Positions 48,834 to 59,999 of a DNA stretch of 64,000 nt are shown here, one piece after another. The notes below the pieces were generated by a model. It saw only the letters and a program-made list of their open reading frames with translations, was not told where the DNA came from and made no database searches. The stretch is from Zeugodacus cucurbitae (taxonomy: Eukaryota; Arthropoda; Insecta; Diptera; Tephritidae): assembly GCF_028554725.1 (NCBI RefSeq), contig NC_071670.1, positions 28,390,001-28,454,000 of the forward strand, read 5' to 3'. The position numbers and the translations under genes were made by a program. The first letter of the stretch is position 1; every line of letters starts with the position of its first letter.

Positions 48834-49250
48834 TATATTGAACTAGTGGCATTGCCAGTTCATCGTTTTTTTTTTTTCATTCACAATAGTTGGGTTTTTT
48901 TCCAAAAAAATGTAGTTGGCAATAGCGAGAAACCCCATTTTGACAGATAAAAACATAAACAAACCAAAATTTTAAATTCTACCGAACTTTATCCATATTT
49001 ATTTAGACCGTCCCGGATCTAATAATGATTGTAGATTCCTTAAAAGCTCAGAATATTATAGAAAAGCGGTAAACAAATGGAAATTTGATTTATAAATTCA
49101 ATTTTTTTTTTCAAATAAATTACATTTCAGCTGAGAGTTCGGGCCCGCATTGCCAACCCAATTCATTTTTAAGCGAAGATATGAAATAAGCTAAATGCGT
49201 TTTATTTGTCCATGATTTAGCTATTAGCTTGTGGTGGGCTATTAGCTAGG
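48834..49250. other. Flank of the mariner, no feature recognised
   Basis: AT-rich, with poly-T runs and words such as TTAGCTATTAGCTT that also occur left of the mariner (47450-47525), so the mariner may sit inside an older unrecognised repeat. Confidence 0.35.
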
Positions 49251-49322
49251 GATACGTGGCGCGCTGTTGTGGACTCGGCTATAACCGCGTAAGCGGTGTC
49301 TACGCCAGTCAAGAAGAAGAAT
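49251..49322 (+). mobile_element. 72-bp 3' fragment of the RTE retrotransposon (copy D)
   Basis: GATACGTGGCGCGCTGTTG leads into CTCGGCTATA, the hairpin ACCGCGTAAGCGGT, GTCTACGCCAGT and CAAGAAGAAGA. Another very short 5'-truncated copy, AAG-tailed. Confidence 0.75.
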
Positions 49323-49545
49323 GCATGTGCTGCAAAACACGCGATTTCGTTATGATACCGAAATTGCAACTCGCACGAATTAATTAATTAATTAAGTGTG
49401 ATGAAATCACGATTTTGTTCCGGTTCGAACTTAAATTCGAAACAGCTGATAGTTAAATAATTGACATTCAATAACAATTTTGTGTGAAATATTTTTGTGA
49501 ATATGAGTGTTTTTATTGTTTCTGCTTATTTAATATAACGAAATG

Positions 49546-49886
49546 ATTCATGGTCGGGCAATGGAACGTCTGTTCCTAAGTATACTCTGAGCATCGACTA
49601 CTAGAACACCTCTGGGGGTCCTATGGGAGTGTCTTGAAACCTTCTGGTAGTCGCCGGATCTCTTCGTAAAATTTTCGAGTATTACGCCAGTCGGCCAGCT
49701 TATCAAGCTCTTCATACTCACGCATTTCGGCATCTTTCTTTTTTTGTCTGCATATCCGTTTTTCTCACCTCTTCTTACAGTTCTCTTATACCGAGTTGCT
49801 GATGAATTCACTCAGAGAGCAGGAGTGCAAGTCGAGTAGAAAGTCGTGCGGCTGTCGGTTGTGATTGCAGCTTCACGATGCCGAAC
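49546..49886 (-). pseudogene. Internal fragment of an RTE element (copy E)
   Basis: Matches copy A from about 6400 to 7020 (the linker between endonuclease and RT), with internal deletions and frame breaks; recognisable words are CTTCATACTCACGCATTTC and AGAGAGCAGGAGTGCAAGT. It lacks the 3' hairpin. Opposite strand to copy D, so a separate insertion or rearranged piece. Confidence 0.7.
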
Positions 49887-50384
49887 CATTTCCATTTATT
49901 ATCCCAATCCCATGTTTATTCAGTTTGAGATAATTATAGAAAACTAAGGTTTCATAAAACATAAAAAATTGTTCAGATTTTGCAAATAGTTCATTCACTC
50001 ACGTAACAGAAATCAAAGATCTTTTCAAAAGAAACTTTGTGACACTTCTTTTCGACTAGACCTTGGAAATTTATTAACACTCTTGTTATTTTCATCAAGA
50101 TTACATTATATTAAGTCAAAAATATACTTGGAATGATTTTAGATTTTTTTTTTTAGATTTATGTATGTACATATATCATTTTCTCATAACTAACAGCAGT
50201 CAAATCTCCGTAAGCAATGCCAAAACCCGTGCAAATCCTTAAAAAAAAAGTTTCATAAAATTCCAAAGCCGTTTGAAGATTTTTTAGACAACAGAAGTCG
50301 CCCCATTCTTTATCAGAGGATATATTCAATTATGTTATCAATTCGTAAAATCTTAAAGAGATCTGAACTTGTCATATAGCCTCA

Positions 50385-51130
50385 TACTACGTTCGGACCG
50401 ATATTGAAAACATCTTGAAACACACAATTTGTGGATTGTGGAACCGAAGTCGTTCTGACCGACATCAAGTGTTTTTGATGCGCTTTCATTGACAGTGCAC
50501 AAATTTATTTGTTTGTTTAAATTTTGAGCAACGAGAATGATAACTTTTAGAATTTTTAATATTTGTTTATAATTATTATTAATGATCGGGTTTTATAGAA
50601 TCACGACAAGAAACTTTTAGTAATGAAGGTATTGACTTCGAAAAGTTTGATAAATATCTTGGGCAACGATGATTCTCCAAGAGAATTGATAGAGACTCTT
50701 ACTGCCATGTACCTGGGCCTTGCAAAAAAGATAAAAGAATTAAACAAACAACGTTTAATGCTTATTTTAATGGTTATTTTTTTCTGGGCCCGAGTAGAGC
50801 ACACACCTTATTTTGCTACAATTCAATTAGGAGCGCTTCCTCCCTCTCACCCCGCGAATTTCTTTTTTGTGTACTTTTGTTTTTTCTCCATTGTTTTGAA
50901 AATGTAAACAAATATTAACTGATAATTTGGGTATGGCAAAATATGTCTTCCAATTATATCGACTAAACTAGAGCAGGCATCGATTATAATGAGTGGAATG
51001 TAAGTTTTCAAAAAGTTTTCAGCGAAAACTGTGATTTCGTTTGACAGATTTTGCATGGATGAAAAAACAAGTTTTAGAACGAAAACTCATTTTTTCTATG
51101 AAAACATGTTTTCAATGTCGGTCCGTACAT
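50385..51130 (+). repeat. Unclassified TIR element carrying a mini-ORF, copy 1
   Basis: Ends TACTACGTTCGGACCGATAT and, inverted, GTACGGACCGACATTGAAAA; the inverted match runs about 25-30 bp. Inside is a 95-codon frame (from 50623) beginning MKVLTSKSLINILGNDDSPR and ending in a hydrophobic, aromatic-rich stretch. Upstream are an ATG (50537-50539) and a TTTTATAG acceptor-like sequence; in the sister copies that ATG is followed directly by GTAAGT. Family unknown. Confidence 0.6.
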
Positions 51131-53039
51131 TGTATCAAACTACATCAAAGTATTGCCTTAAAAGTTGAGAGACAAATTAGAACATTCCATTCAATGGCAT
51201 AACTTCAAGACACATATTATCGTTATGATTATTGTACTTCTTATGTTTGTGTAACGAATCCTAAGTTGAACCCATACAATATTCACTTTCTGCCTCTGCA
51301 ATCTTTGCCTATTAATTTTTCAATCAAACAATTTCCACAGCAATCCGCTGAAGCATCGTCGACGAAACACTTTGCATCAAAAAATCAAGTGTTTCCTGCT
51401 GCAGCGCTGGCATATCTCAATGGCCACCCCGCTAAGGCTATGTTCTTCACTCTGTCGCTGTCGCTGCTTTGCCATAGCTGTTGTTGCGTTGCTTAAAAAC
51501 TGCTGCGGGCGCACATATGTCAACTTTTCCACTTTTTCCCTGCGTTTGCATGAAGATGTCACATTGCTCCGCTTGAATTGAAAAACGAGCACGAGGACGA
51601 AGTGCTTTGACGATTTCAAGAGAAAAACTTGAAATTGGAAACTTTTGAAATGTCCTCTTATCCAAATCATATAATTTGAATGTAATTTACAACTGTAAGG
51701 GGTGTGAGCGACACACATACAAACTCATACAAAATAAAATACATTATGTACTATGCAAGTAAGCTCAGCGAGATATATTATTATATTGATACATATACAC
51801 GCACATACCTATATGAGTATGGATATACATACATATTTATAAATTAATGAGATCGACATAAACTTTATATACGATCATCAATATGGATAGTTTGAACTGG
51901 TAGACTCAAAAGTCCTATAATTTCTATATGAGGATCAACTAGACTCTTCAGATTCGTCGGTTTGGCTTTCTTGTATAAATATACATATATGTACATATGT
52001 ATTTTGTAATTATACTTAACTTCAAAATTTGGGAGTACGTTTTGTAAAAAGATGGTGAAAAAATTTCGTGTGCAAAGAAAAGTCTGATTATAATGGAGAA
52101 AATACTGCTAAAACCGAGATGTGCCTCGATTAGTGTTATCCGGGCTTTATCCAAGGCCAATCAATCATTCATAAGTGGCCCGAAAAACAATAATACAAAA
52201 TGATTTTAAATGACCACCCAATAACATTGAACGAAATAGCTGAAACTACATGAAACGTCAATGAAAAAATGACAAGTCATGGAAGTTTGGATAGCCTAAA
52301 GCTTTGTGAAAGGTAGGTTCCGCGTGTCCTCACTATCCACCGATTCAAAGTCAGATATCAGTGAAAATTGGTGTATCGGACATCCCCCAGTTTGGCACCT
52401 ATGATATTTGAACTCAAATCCCAAAGAATAGTCAGTGGAAAAATCTCGCCAAGAATATAGACTATTTTGAATCAAAAGAAATTCATTCACAGTTAGAATG
52501 ATCCGATTTATGTTAAATAGTTTTATTGAACAATTTGTTGAGATTTTGAAGATAGTTTCATAATGACACTCTTATAGAAAGGGACAGTCGATGTAATAAT
52601 CACTTGGTGCCTGGTCTTGACTATAAGGTGGATACAAAAGATCCTCCCAAACAAGGACCCTAAGCTTCTATAAATTTGTGTGTCCCGTTGTTATCCTGAT
52701 AGAATACAACTCTTCTTCCATTGAAGCTCAAAATAAATTATTCTCTGCCAAATCCACCAAACGTATAGTAAAACCTTCCTGACAGTCCATCATTGCTTGG
52801 CCACCTATTGCACCGTCTCACCTCTTTAAAAAACAACGGATTAATTTTTACTACTGTTTTGAATATTGACCTAAAATCTGTCATTTATCCTAAAAAGAAA
52901 AAAGGTATACAGCTGACGTAGCAATTTGCTTGGAGAAATCGCGAATAACTTATAATAATAAGTTTTTTTTTTAATTTTGAATATTAATTAAATTAAAGGA
53001 ATATTAATAAAATTAACGTAATATACTTATACATATACT

Positions 53040-53660
53040 TACTTATGAGTTGTTACTTATTTTGTGATGTTATTTGTTTTTGTTTTTCGCATATCTCGTT
53101 CCAAAACTGACCACAGATTCTCAATTGCATTCAAACCTGAAGATTGCGCTGGTGTTTATACTATGTGGGCAGTTCCAAATAAGCCAATTTTGCACAACTC
53201 CGAATTTATGCTTCTGATCTTTATCTTGATTGTACCGAAAGTTATCAAAAGTATTTTATTTCCCAGCATTTTGTAGCAAATTTCCTTTTAAAATGTTCAG
53301 ATACACACTCTCATACATAGTACAATCGATGAATTCTAAATTCCCTACACCAGAAGACGAAATGCATCCCCACACCATTACATGCCCTCGACTATGGACT
53401 CCATACATATCTATTTCTATCCGAACAAAACGGTATTCCAGAAGCTTGCAGGCTTATATAACTGTTCGTTTGCAACCTTCAACCTTGCACTTCAATGCTA
53501 AGATATATGCTTTTTTTCGGGCTATGCGGCCATTGAAATCAGCTTCTCTGAGTATACTTCTTGTGGTTTTGGGATGACAGTTCTTCCAAGGAAAGCTGGA
53601 GCACTTGTTGATATTGATATTGAAAGATATTTTTAACAAGTTATTTACAAAATACAATAC
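53040..53660 (-). pseudogene. Second Tc1-like transposase remnant
   Basis: On the minus strand, frames give KTTRSILREADFNGRIARKK, then VMVWGCISSSGVGNLEFIDC, then an NQDKDQKHK segment and FRFECN..ESVVSFGTRYAKNK, matching in order the HTH, the GGHVMVWGC block, the second Asp (QQDNDPKHT type) and the NLWSVLKRRM tail of Tc1 transposases. Stops and frameshifts between blocks; no paired TIRs found. Confidence 0.7.
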
Positions 53661-53715
53661 TTATGTTTTGATTAAGAACGATTTACTTTAGTTAAAAGCA
53701 AAAAAAAGTTAAACA

Positions 53716-54396
53716 TGTAAGGAAAGGCTAAGTTCGGGTGCAACCGAACATTTTATACTCGCAATTCTTACATTTGATTTTCGTTTATCTATTGGACTTT
53801 ATACCGAATATATGGGTCAAATTGTGTGTTATCTTAATAAAACAAGTAAGGAGGTACTAAGTTCGGGTATAGCCGAACATTTTATACTCTCGCAATTTAT
53901 TTATTTAATTTCATTAATATAACACCCAATTTGACCCACATGTTCGTCATATATATGGTATAAAGTCCATTGAAGGTTTGAAAACCCTAATATTAGGTAC
54001 ATGGGAGGTAGGTGAAGTTATGACCCGATTTCAGGTATTTTAGGCTCGGAAACATATTATTAAAAGAAAGATATTTCCTCCGAATTTCTTAAAAATATCT
54101 GAGGGACTTACCTATATTTTCGTTAAAAAAAAAGAACCACGCCCATTTCAAATTTTTTATACCATTTTGAGTGCAGTTCTTCTGTACCATCTTTATAATG
54201 AAATTTAAGGTTTCTGGTAGTTTTCCTTACTGAATTTAAGCATTTTTAGTAGTTTTCAACGTAACCTTTGTATGGGAGGTGGGCTTGGTCATAATCCGAT
54301 TTGAACAAAACTATAATACTCTCTTAGCAACTTTTGTTGCGAGAGTATAAATATAGCATAAATTGCGAGAGTAAACAATGTTCGACGGAACTTAGC
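53716..54396. repeat. GTTCGG-hairpin repeat family, one copy nested in another
   Basis: Begins TAAGGAAAGGCTAAGTTCGG and ends CTTAGCCTTTGCTTACATG. Within it, at about 53845, a second copy starts (AAGTAAGGAGGTACTAAGTT) and runs to about 54348 (TTGTTGCGAGAGTATAAAT), after which the first resumes. The flanks 53640-53715 and 54397-54475 are inverted copies of each other. Confidence 0.65.
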
Positions 54397-54728
54397 CTTT
54401 GCTTACATGTTTAACTTTTTTTTGCTTTTAACTAAAGTAATTAATGAAAACATAAGTATTGTATTTTGTAAATAAAGGTTGATATATTATAAATCTTGTG
54501 CTAGTTGTTAGGAATTCATAATTATACTCTGGTTTCGGATCAAATCAATTAGTTCAACTTTTCGTGCTCATTGCATCTCATCGATAGACAAAACACTTAA
54601 TATTTCATTTCACATAAAACATACACTGAAAAAGAAGCGCGAAGAAAGAAAATTTTAAATAAAATTATTCAGAGGCATATATTCCGAAAAATTTAAATGT
54701 TTATATACGTCATAGGTGAGCAAGGTAA

Positions 54729-55845
54729 TACTACGTTCGGACCGAAAACACAATTTGTGGATTGTGGAACCAAAGTCGTTCTGACCGACATTTTGTGTTT
54801 TCGATGTGTTTTCATTGACAATTCACAAATTTATTTGTTTGTTTACATTTTGAGCAACGAAAATGGTAAGTTTTAGAATCTTTAATATTAATAATATAAT
54901 ATAATTATTATTAATGATCGTGTTTTATAGAATCACAAGAAAATTTTATTAATGAAAGTATTGGCTTTGAAAAGCCAGATAAATACCTTGCGCAACGATG
55001 ATTCTTCAAGAGAATTGATGGAGACTCTTACTACCCAGCACAAGTTTGTATAGGTTTTTACTAATGCAAATGTTTTCAATTGAATATAATTAATTCCAGC
55101 AACGTAAGAATAATTTTTGGGAACATGATTGCCAATTGAAATGGATCTGTGTTTTTTAAAGAAAACTTTCGTTCATTTAATGATTTATGCGACATCCTTC
55201 GGCCTCTGCAAATTAATTAATTTCGGCCGCTGTGAATAGCACACCTTGTTGCTGCAACTCCACTGCCATTTCTTCTAAAATGTGGCTATTTTTTCTGGGC
55301 CCGCGAAGAGCTCACCTTATTTTGTCACAATTCAATTAGGAGCGCTTCCTCCCTCTCACCCCAGGAATTTATTTTTTTGTACTTTTGTTTTTTCTCCATT
55401 GTTTTGAAAATGTAAACAAATATTAACTGATAATTTGGGTATGGCAAAATATGTCTTCCAATTATATCGACCAAACTAGAGCTGACATATAGCGTTTTCT
55501 TTTCTCAAAAAAATGTAACATTTATTCTGCCCTTTATTCGGATTTTCAAATTGTGGATGAGAGTTGACTAGCTTAATAGGAAGACATTTCTCTGTTATTT
55601 TATCACGTAAAAAATGGAAAACATTCAAAAAGGTAGTACAGCATTTGTATAATGTTGAAATATAAAAAGGCAGCATTTTCATCGAGAAAAGAAAACGCTA
55701 ATAGATTATAATGAGTGGAATGTAAGTTTTCAGCGAAAACTGTGATTTCGTTTGACAGATTGTGCATGGATGAAAACACAAGTTTTCGAACGAAAACCCA
55801 TTTTTTCAATGAAAACATGTTTTCAATATCGGTTCGAAAGTAGTA
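54729..55845 (+). repeat. Unclassified TIR element, copy 2
   Basis: Ends TACTACGTTCGGACCG and, inverted, TACTACTTTCGAACCG. Collinear with the 50385 copy but with extra sequence at about 55030-55290 and a nested 211-bp palindromic-ended element at 55490-55700. Here the first ATG is followed by GTAAGTTTTAG (54863-54875), a good splice donor. Confidence 0.6.
55490..55700. mobile_element. 211-bp MITE, TIR TAGCGTTTTCTTTTCTC, nested in copy 2
   Basis: Perfect 17-bp inverted ends TAGCGTTTTCTTTTCTC, flanked by ATA (55487-55489, 55701-55703). The sister sequence in copy 1 (GCATCGATTATAATG, about 50976-50990) shows the empty site, supporting a 3-bp duplication. Superfamily unclear; 3-bp duplications occur in Harbinger and CACTA types. 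Confidence 0.72.
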
Positions 55846-56002
55846 AAGGCAAATTTGAAAACTACACTGGAAATTAATGTGACGATTCAGAAAATATTTT
55901 GCAATTCAAGAAGTCGTATTCGATAGCGATAACGACCCTAAGCATACGTCGGAAATAGCAAATAAGCGGTTGTCCGAATATAGTTTGAATTCCCTCGACA
56001 AT

Positions 56003-57193
56003 CAGTAAATTCTGTCTAAGGTGGACACCTGCGGTTCAGCACTTCTTGTTCAAGTTACGCGAGTGTCCATGTTATAAAGAAATGATTTTATTCTAATTTT
56101 ATTGACTTTTTTTAAATTGGGTAAAAACTTATATTGAATTCAATATATAATAAAAAATATAAAAATTAACAAATTTTAAAATATAAATATGTATTACTAC
56201 TACTACTTACTACTACTCCGGCAGCGAGGTTGGTTGATGAGCTGATACGTAAAGAATGACTTCATTCATGTTTGATAAAGCCTCCTTTGCTGTAGGAAGA
56301 TTAAGTGCACTCATCTTCACTTTCACTTGAAGAAGTTCCTTGGGAGATGTGTTTTACTTTCTCTACCACGTTTTTAAAAATAGTTTAATGGGAATCACTC
56401 ACCTGTTCATGTACTTTTATCGATTTCTCCATATTTCCACAAGTATGGGCGATACTAATACATTTCGAATTTGTGCAGGAAAGTTCTTTCATAAGTAAGA
56501 TCTATTTGCGGTGAACATTCCAGGAAATCATGGCAAAGAAATCCAGCACGTTGAAACCGTTTTTTTTATCACAATAGGTTCTAATTCGTCCCATGAAAAA
56601 CAAACCACCGAATAACATCCAAAACAGAAATTATTTTCGACAATTCACTTACATTGTTGCATTCATCAAGATGTGTTATCAGAGAAAGCATAATTTTTTA
56701 TCTATATTTCGTTTTTACATTTTTAATAATTCCTTGGTGGGGAGGTTGTATTTCTACTGTTAGGTTCAGTGGCAGACATTTTACAAACACATTTGAATAT
56801 TCATTCATTAAACTGTGGCTCTTAGCGTTGTCGATAAACATAATAATCTTTCTATTTCATCCGCAGTCCAGTTTCATCCGCAGTAAACTGATCCTCAGGT
56901 AAATAAATTTTTAATTTTTCTTCCTTCCAATCTGAGGCAGTTTTAAGATCTACATTTGCTCCTTCACCACTTAAAGCTTTAAATTGAATGTTATGTCTCA
57001 AGCGGTACAAATACAATTGTGGGTAATATAAGTATTTTGTAATGTATTTTGTCCAACCTCCAAGGTAGGCAGTGTCCAAATTAAGCAGTGAATATATGGA
57101 TATTTTGTACTATATTATGTTGGTACAGAGCATTTTGTCCAATTTGAGCGAGTGTCCAAATTATAAGGGTGTCCAACTTCACAGGGTTTACTG
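56003..57193 (-). mobile_element. Tigger-like element, TIR CAGTAAACCCTGTGAAGTTG
   Basis: About 1.19 kb; right end inverted CAGTAAACCCTGTGAAGTTG next to TA, left end CAGTAAATTCTGTCTAAGGT, both continuing into GGACACC. It contains a transposase piece (56852-57079, minus). Confidence 0.7.
56852..57079 (-). pseudogene. Tigger-type transposase fragment
   Basis: Reads LYRLRHNIQFKALSGEGANV, DLKTASDWKEEKLKIYLPED and QFTADETGL, the region leading to the first catalytic Asp of CENP-B/Tigger transposases (LSGEG..F.ADETGL). The rest is missing or unreadable. Confidence 0.65.
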
Positions 57194-57204
57194 TATTTGA
57201 AGCT

Positions 57205-59990
57205 TCCTTTTTTTTGTTTTTTCAATATACATTTATTTACTGAATCTGCTCTTTAAAGCCTAACAATAAGTTATAAAATCTTAAAACTAATTAAAACTAG
57301 ACAAGCTCAACCAAGTGATTGAGTTGTTTTGGTGAAACGTTGCTCTTTAGTATGCAGGCATATCTCTTCTTTTTAGACGTGATTGATAACAGGATTGTAC
57401 TAAAGCATTAGCCAATGGGTTTGGGTGATCACGGAGTTTAGATATATATTTCAATCTGCTGTCCTCTACTTCTTTCTTTACCATAGGGATATCAAGATCT
57501 TTATGGATATTATCATTGCGCATGTACCATGGTGAGCAGGTGATTGTTCTAAGCATTTTCGATTGGAACCTTTGTATTATATCGATATTAGTTGCACAGG
57601 TCGTACCCCACAGTTGAATGCCGTACATCCAAATCGGCTTTATGACCACATTGTATAAAAGCACTTTGTTGTCTAAGCTAAGTTTAGAGTTTTTATTTAT
57701 AAGCCAATTTAAATTTGCAGCTCTTATCTTCATGCTAGTTATTTTACTAGATATATGTTTTCTCCACGTAAGCCTTCTATCTAGGTGAATACCAAGATAG
57801 GTAACTTCATTCGCTTGGGGCACCAAAATATTGTTCATTTTTACTGCCGGACACATTTTTGGTCTTAAAGAAAATGTAACGTGCTTACACTTTTGTTCAT
57901 TCACATTTATACGCCAGTTGGCTAGCCATTCTTCGACAGATCTTAAGTGCTCTGCTAATATTCTTGATGCTATAATGTGGCATTTGTTACGGCTCACTAA
58001 AGCTGTGTCATCCGCGAAAGTTGATGTCAAAACATTATTAGCTGTTGGAAGATCAGCAGTATATATGATGTACAGAGTTGGCCCTAAATCACTGCCTTTT
58101 GGTACACCAGCCCTTATTTGTCGTTCATCAGATATGAAGTCTCCTACTTTAACCATAAATTGTCTATTATTTAAATAAGACTCCAATATTTTATACAATT
58201 CTAAAGGAAGAATGTTTTTAATCTTATATAAAAGCCCTTCATGCCACACTTTATCAAATGCCTGAGCAACATCTAGAAATATAGCTGAACAGTACTCTCT
58301 GTGCTCAAATGCTTTTCTTATTTCGTTAGTTATTCTATTTACTTGCTCTATCGTGCTATGTTTTGCACGAAACCCGAATTGATGCGCTGGTATTACATTA
58401 TTTTCGTGGAGGAAAGGAGACATCTTTGATAGTAACACCTTTTCAAATATTTTAGAAATACAGGGTAGAAGACTGATTTGTCTGTATGAAGACGGCTGTG
58501 TCAGGTCTTTCCCAGGTTTATCTATCAGGATAATCTGCGACTTTTTCCACGAAATTGGATAGTATCCGAAACTTAGAATTGCATTAAAGAGCAAAGAGAG
58601 CACCTCTACAGCAATATTTAGTAACTCTATTAGCATTTTTGGGGTGATATTATCATGCCCTGGCGACTTTTTTGATTTAGTTCTTTTATAATGCAATTAA
58701 TTTCAAAAGGTGAAGTCTTAAAAGACTCGAGCGACTCATTTGCTGTGTTAGGTAAGTTTGACAACTTAAAGTTGTTCTTTGGGCAATTAGGTTGAAATAC
58801 CTTTTCCAGGTGATTTGCAAAACAATTAGCCTTTTCCTCGTCACTGCGAGCCCAATTTCCACCCAAGTCTCGTATAGGCATGTTGGAGTCGACTGGAGGC
58901 TTCATGGACTTTTGGGCTTTCCACAGGGAATTTTGCTTTCTTGAGTTTGGACATAGCTTCTTTATATACATTTCATTGTGGAATTCTTCCTCGCGTTTAA
59001 GCGCTTTCTTTAATTTTCGTACGGCAGATTTCAATTGAAGCTGAGTGGAAGGGGAGCGATTTATCTGCCATTCTCGTCTAGCACGCCTTTTTTCATTTAC
59101 AAGCTTTTCTATTTCTCTATTAGTGATTTTTCGGAGACCAAGTGGCTTATAGTTTCTGTTTGGTGTTGCTAAGACAGTTGCGTTAGTTATTATTGAGTTC
59201 TCTTATGCTTTCGTCAATATCCCTTCCTGTATTTATTTTGTACTCACTATTAATGTGGCTACTAACATATTTCTTATATTTTAACCAGTTCGTTTTATAA
59301 GATGTTAGACCCACTTTTGGATCAACGAATATGGGTTGTTCACACAACTTTATTAGTACAGGTGAATGATCAGAAGATAAGTCTGTACATGTATCAGCTG
59401 TCACAAGCGATCTATCTATATTTTTGATTACTGCGAAATCAATTAGATCTGGTATTTTGTTACGATCACTGGGCCAATATGTCGGCTTGCCAGGAGATAT
59501 TATATCAAGATTATTGTGCTTATTCATAATTGTGTTGTACAGCTGTCCTTTAGGGTTAATTAGACGTGAGCCCCAGTACATGTGTTTTGCATTGTAATCT
59601 CCACCTGCTTGGAATCTATGACCTAGCGTTCCAAAAAAGTTTTTAAATTCACCATCTGTAATTTTAAAACGAGGTGGACAGTATATAGCAGTTAGATTTA
59701 AATCACAACCCCGATTTTTTAATGATATTGTTGTAGCTTGTAACTGGGCTGTAGCATGATATTCTAGTGGTTAAGCCGATTTCTAACCAATACTGCCGTT
59801 CCACCGTGCGCTTTTCCATCCGGGTGATTTGTAACATAGTGTCTAAATCCGGGTATATTGAAGTTATTTTTGTTTGTCAGATGAGTTTCTGATATTAGCA
59901 TTACATCTATATTTTTTCAGACAGAAATCTAATAATCTCTTCCTTGACAAAAAATTTGTGAGATCAATAATGGGTGAGATCCAGATCTAT
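57205..59990 (-). mobile_element. 5'-truncated Jockey-clade non-LTR retrotransposon
   Basis: Minus strand; the A-rich 3' tail is at about 57205-57222, followed inward by a 3' UTR of about 125 bases and an ORF2-like region (endonuclease end plus RT). The 5' end lies in the endonuclease, around 59950-59990. No ORF1 and no clear target duplication. It abuts the Tigger-like element ending at 57193. Confidence 0.8.
57347..59950 (-). pseudogene. Jockey-type endonuclease-reverse transcriptase ORF2, frameshifted
   Basis: The RT block 57347-58696 is a 449-codon open frame: KSPGHDNITPKML, YRQISLLPCISKIFEKVL, HQFGFRAKHSTIEQVNRI, AIFLDVAQAFDKVWHEGL, GVPKGSDLGPTLYIIYTADL and the catalytic FADDTALVS, then WLANWRINVNEQKCKHVTF and the C-terminal thumb-side PIWMYGIQLWGT. 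Upstream, in other frames, 58630-59034 is the linker (GGNWARSDEEKANCFANHLE) and 59183-59581 the endonuclease end (ELNNN; LSSDHSPVLIKL holds the SDH motif). More 5', MLISETHLTNKNNF and HGGTAVLVRNR are visible to about 59930. Frameshifts near 58690, 59185 and 59920 mark it as dead, though the RT is open. Confidence 0.85.
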
Positions 59991-59999
59991 ATCAAGATT

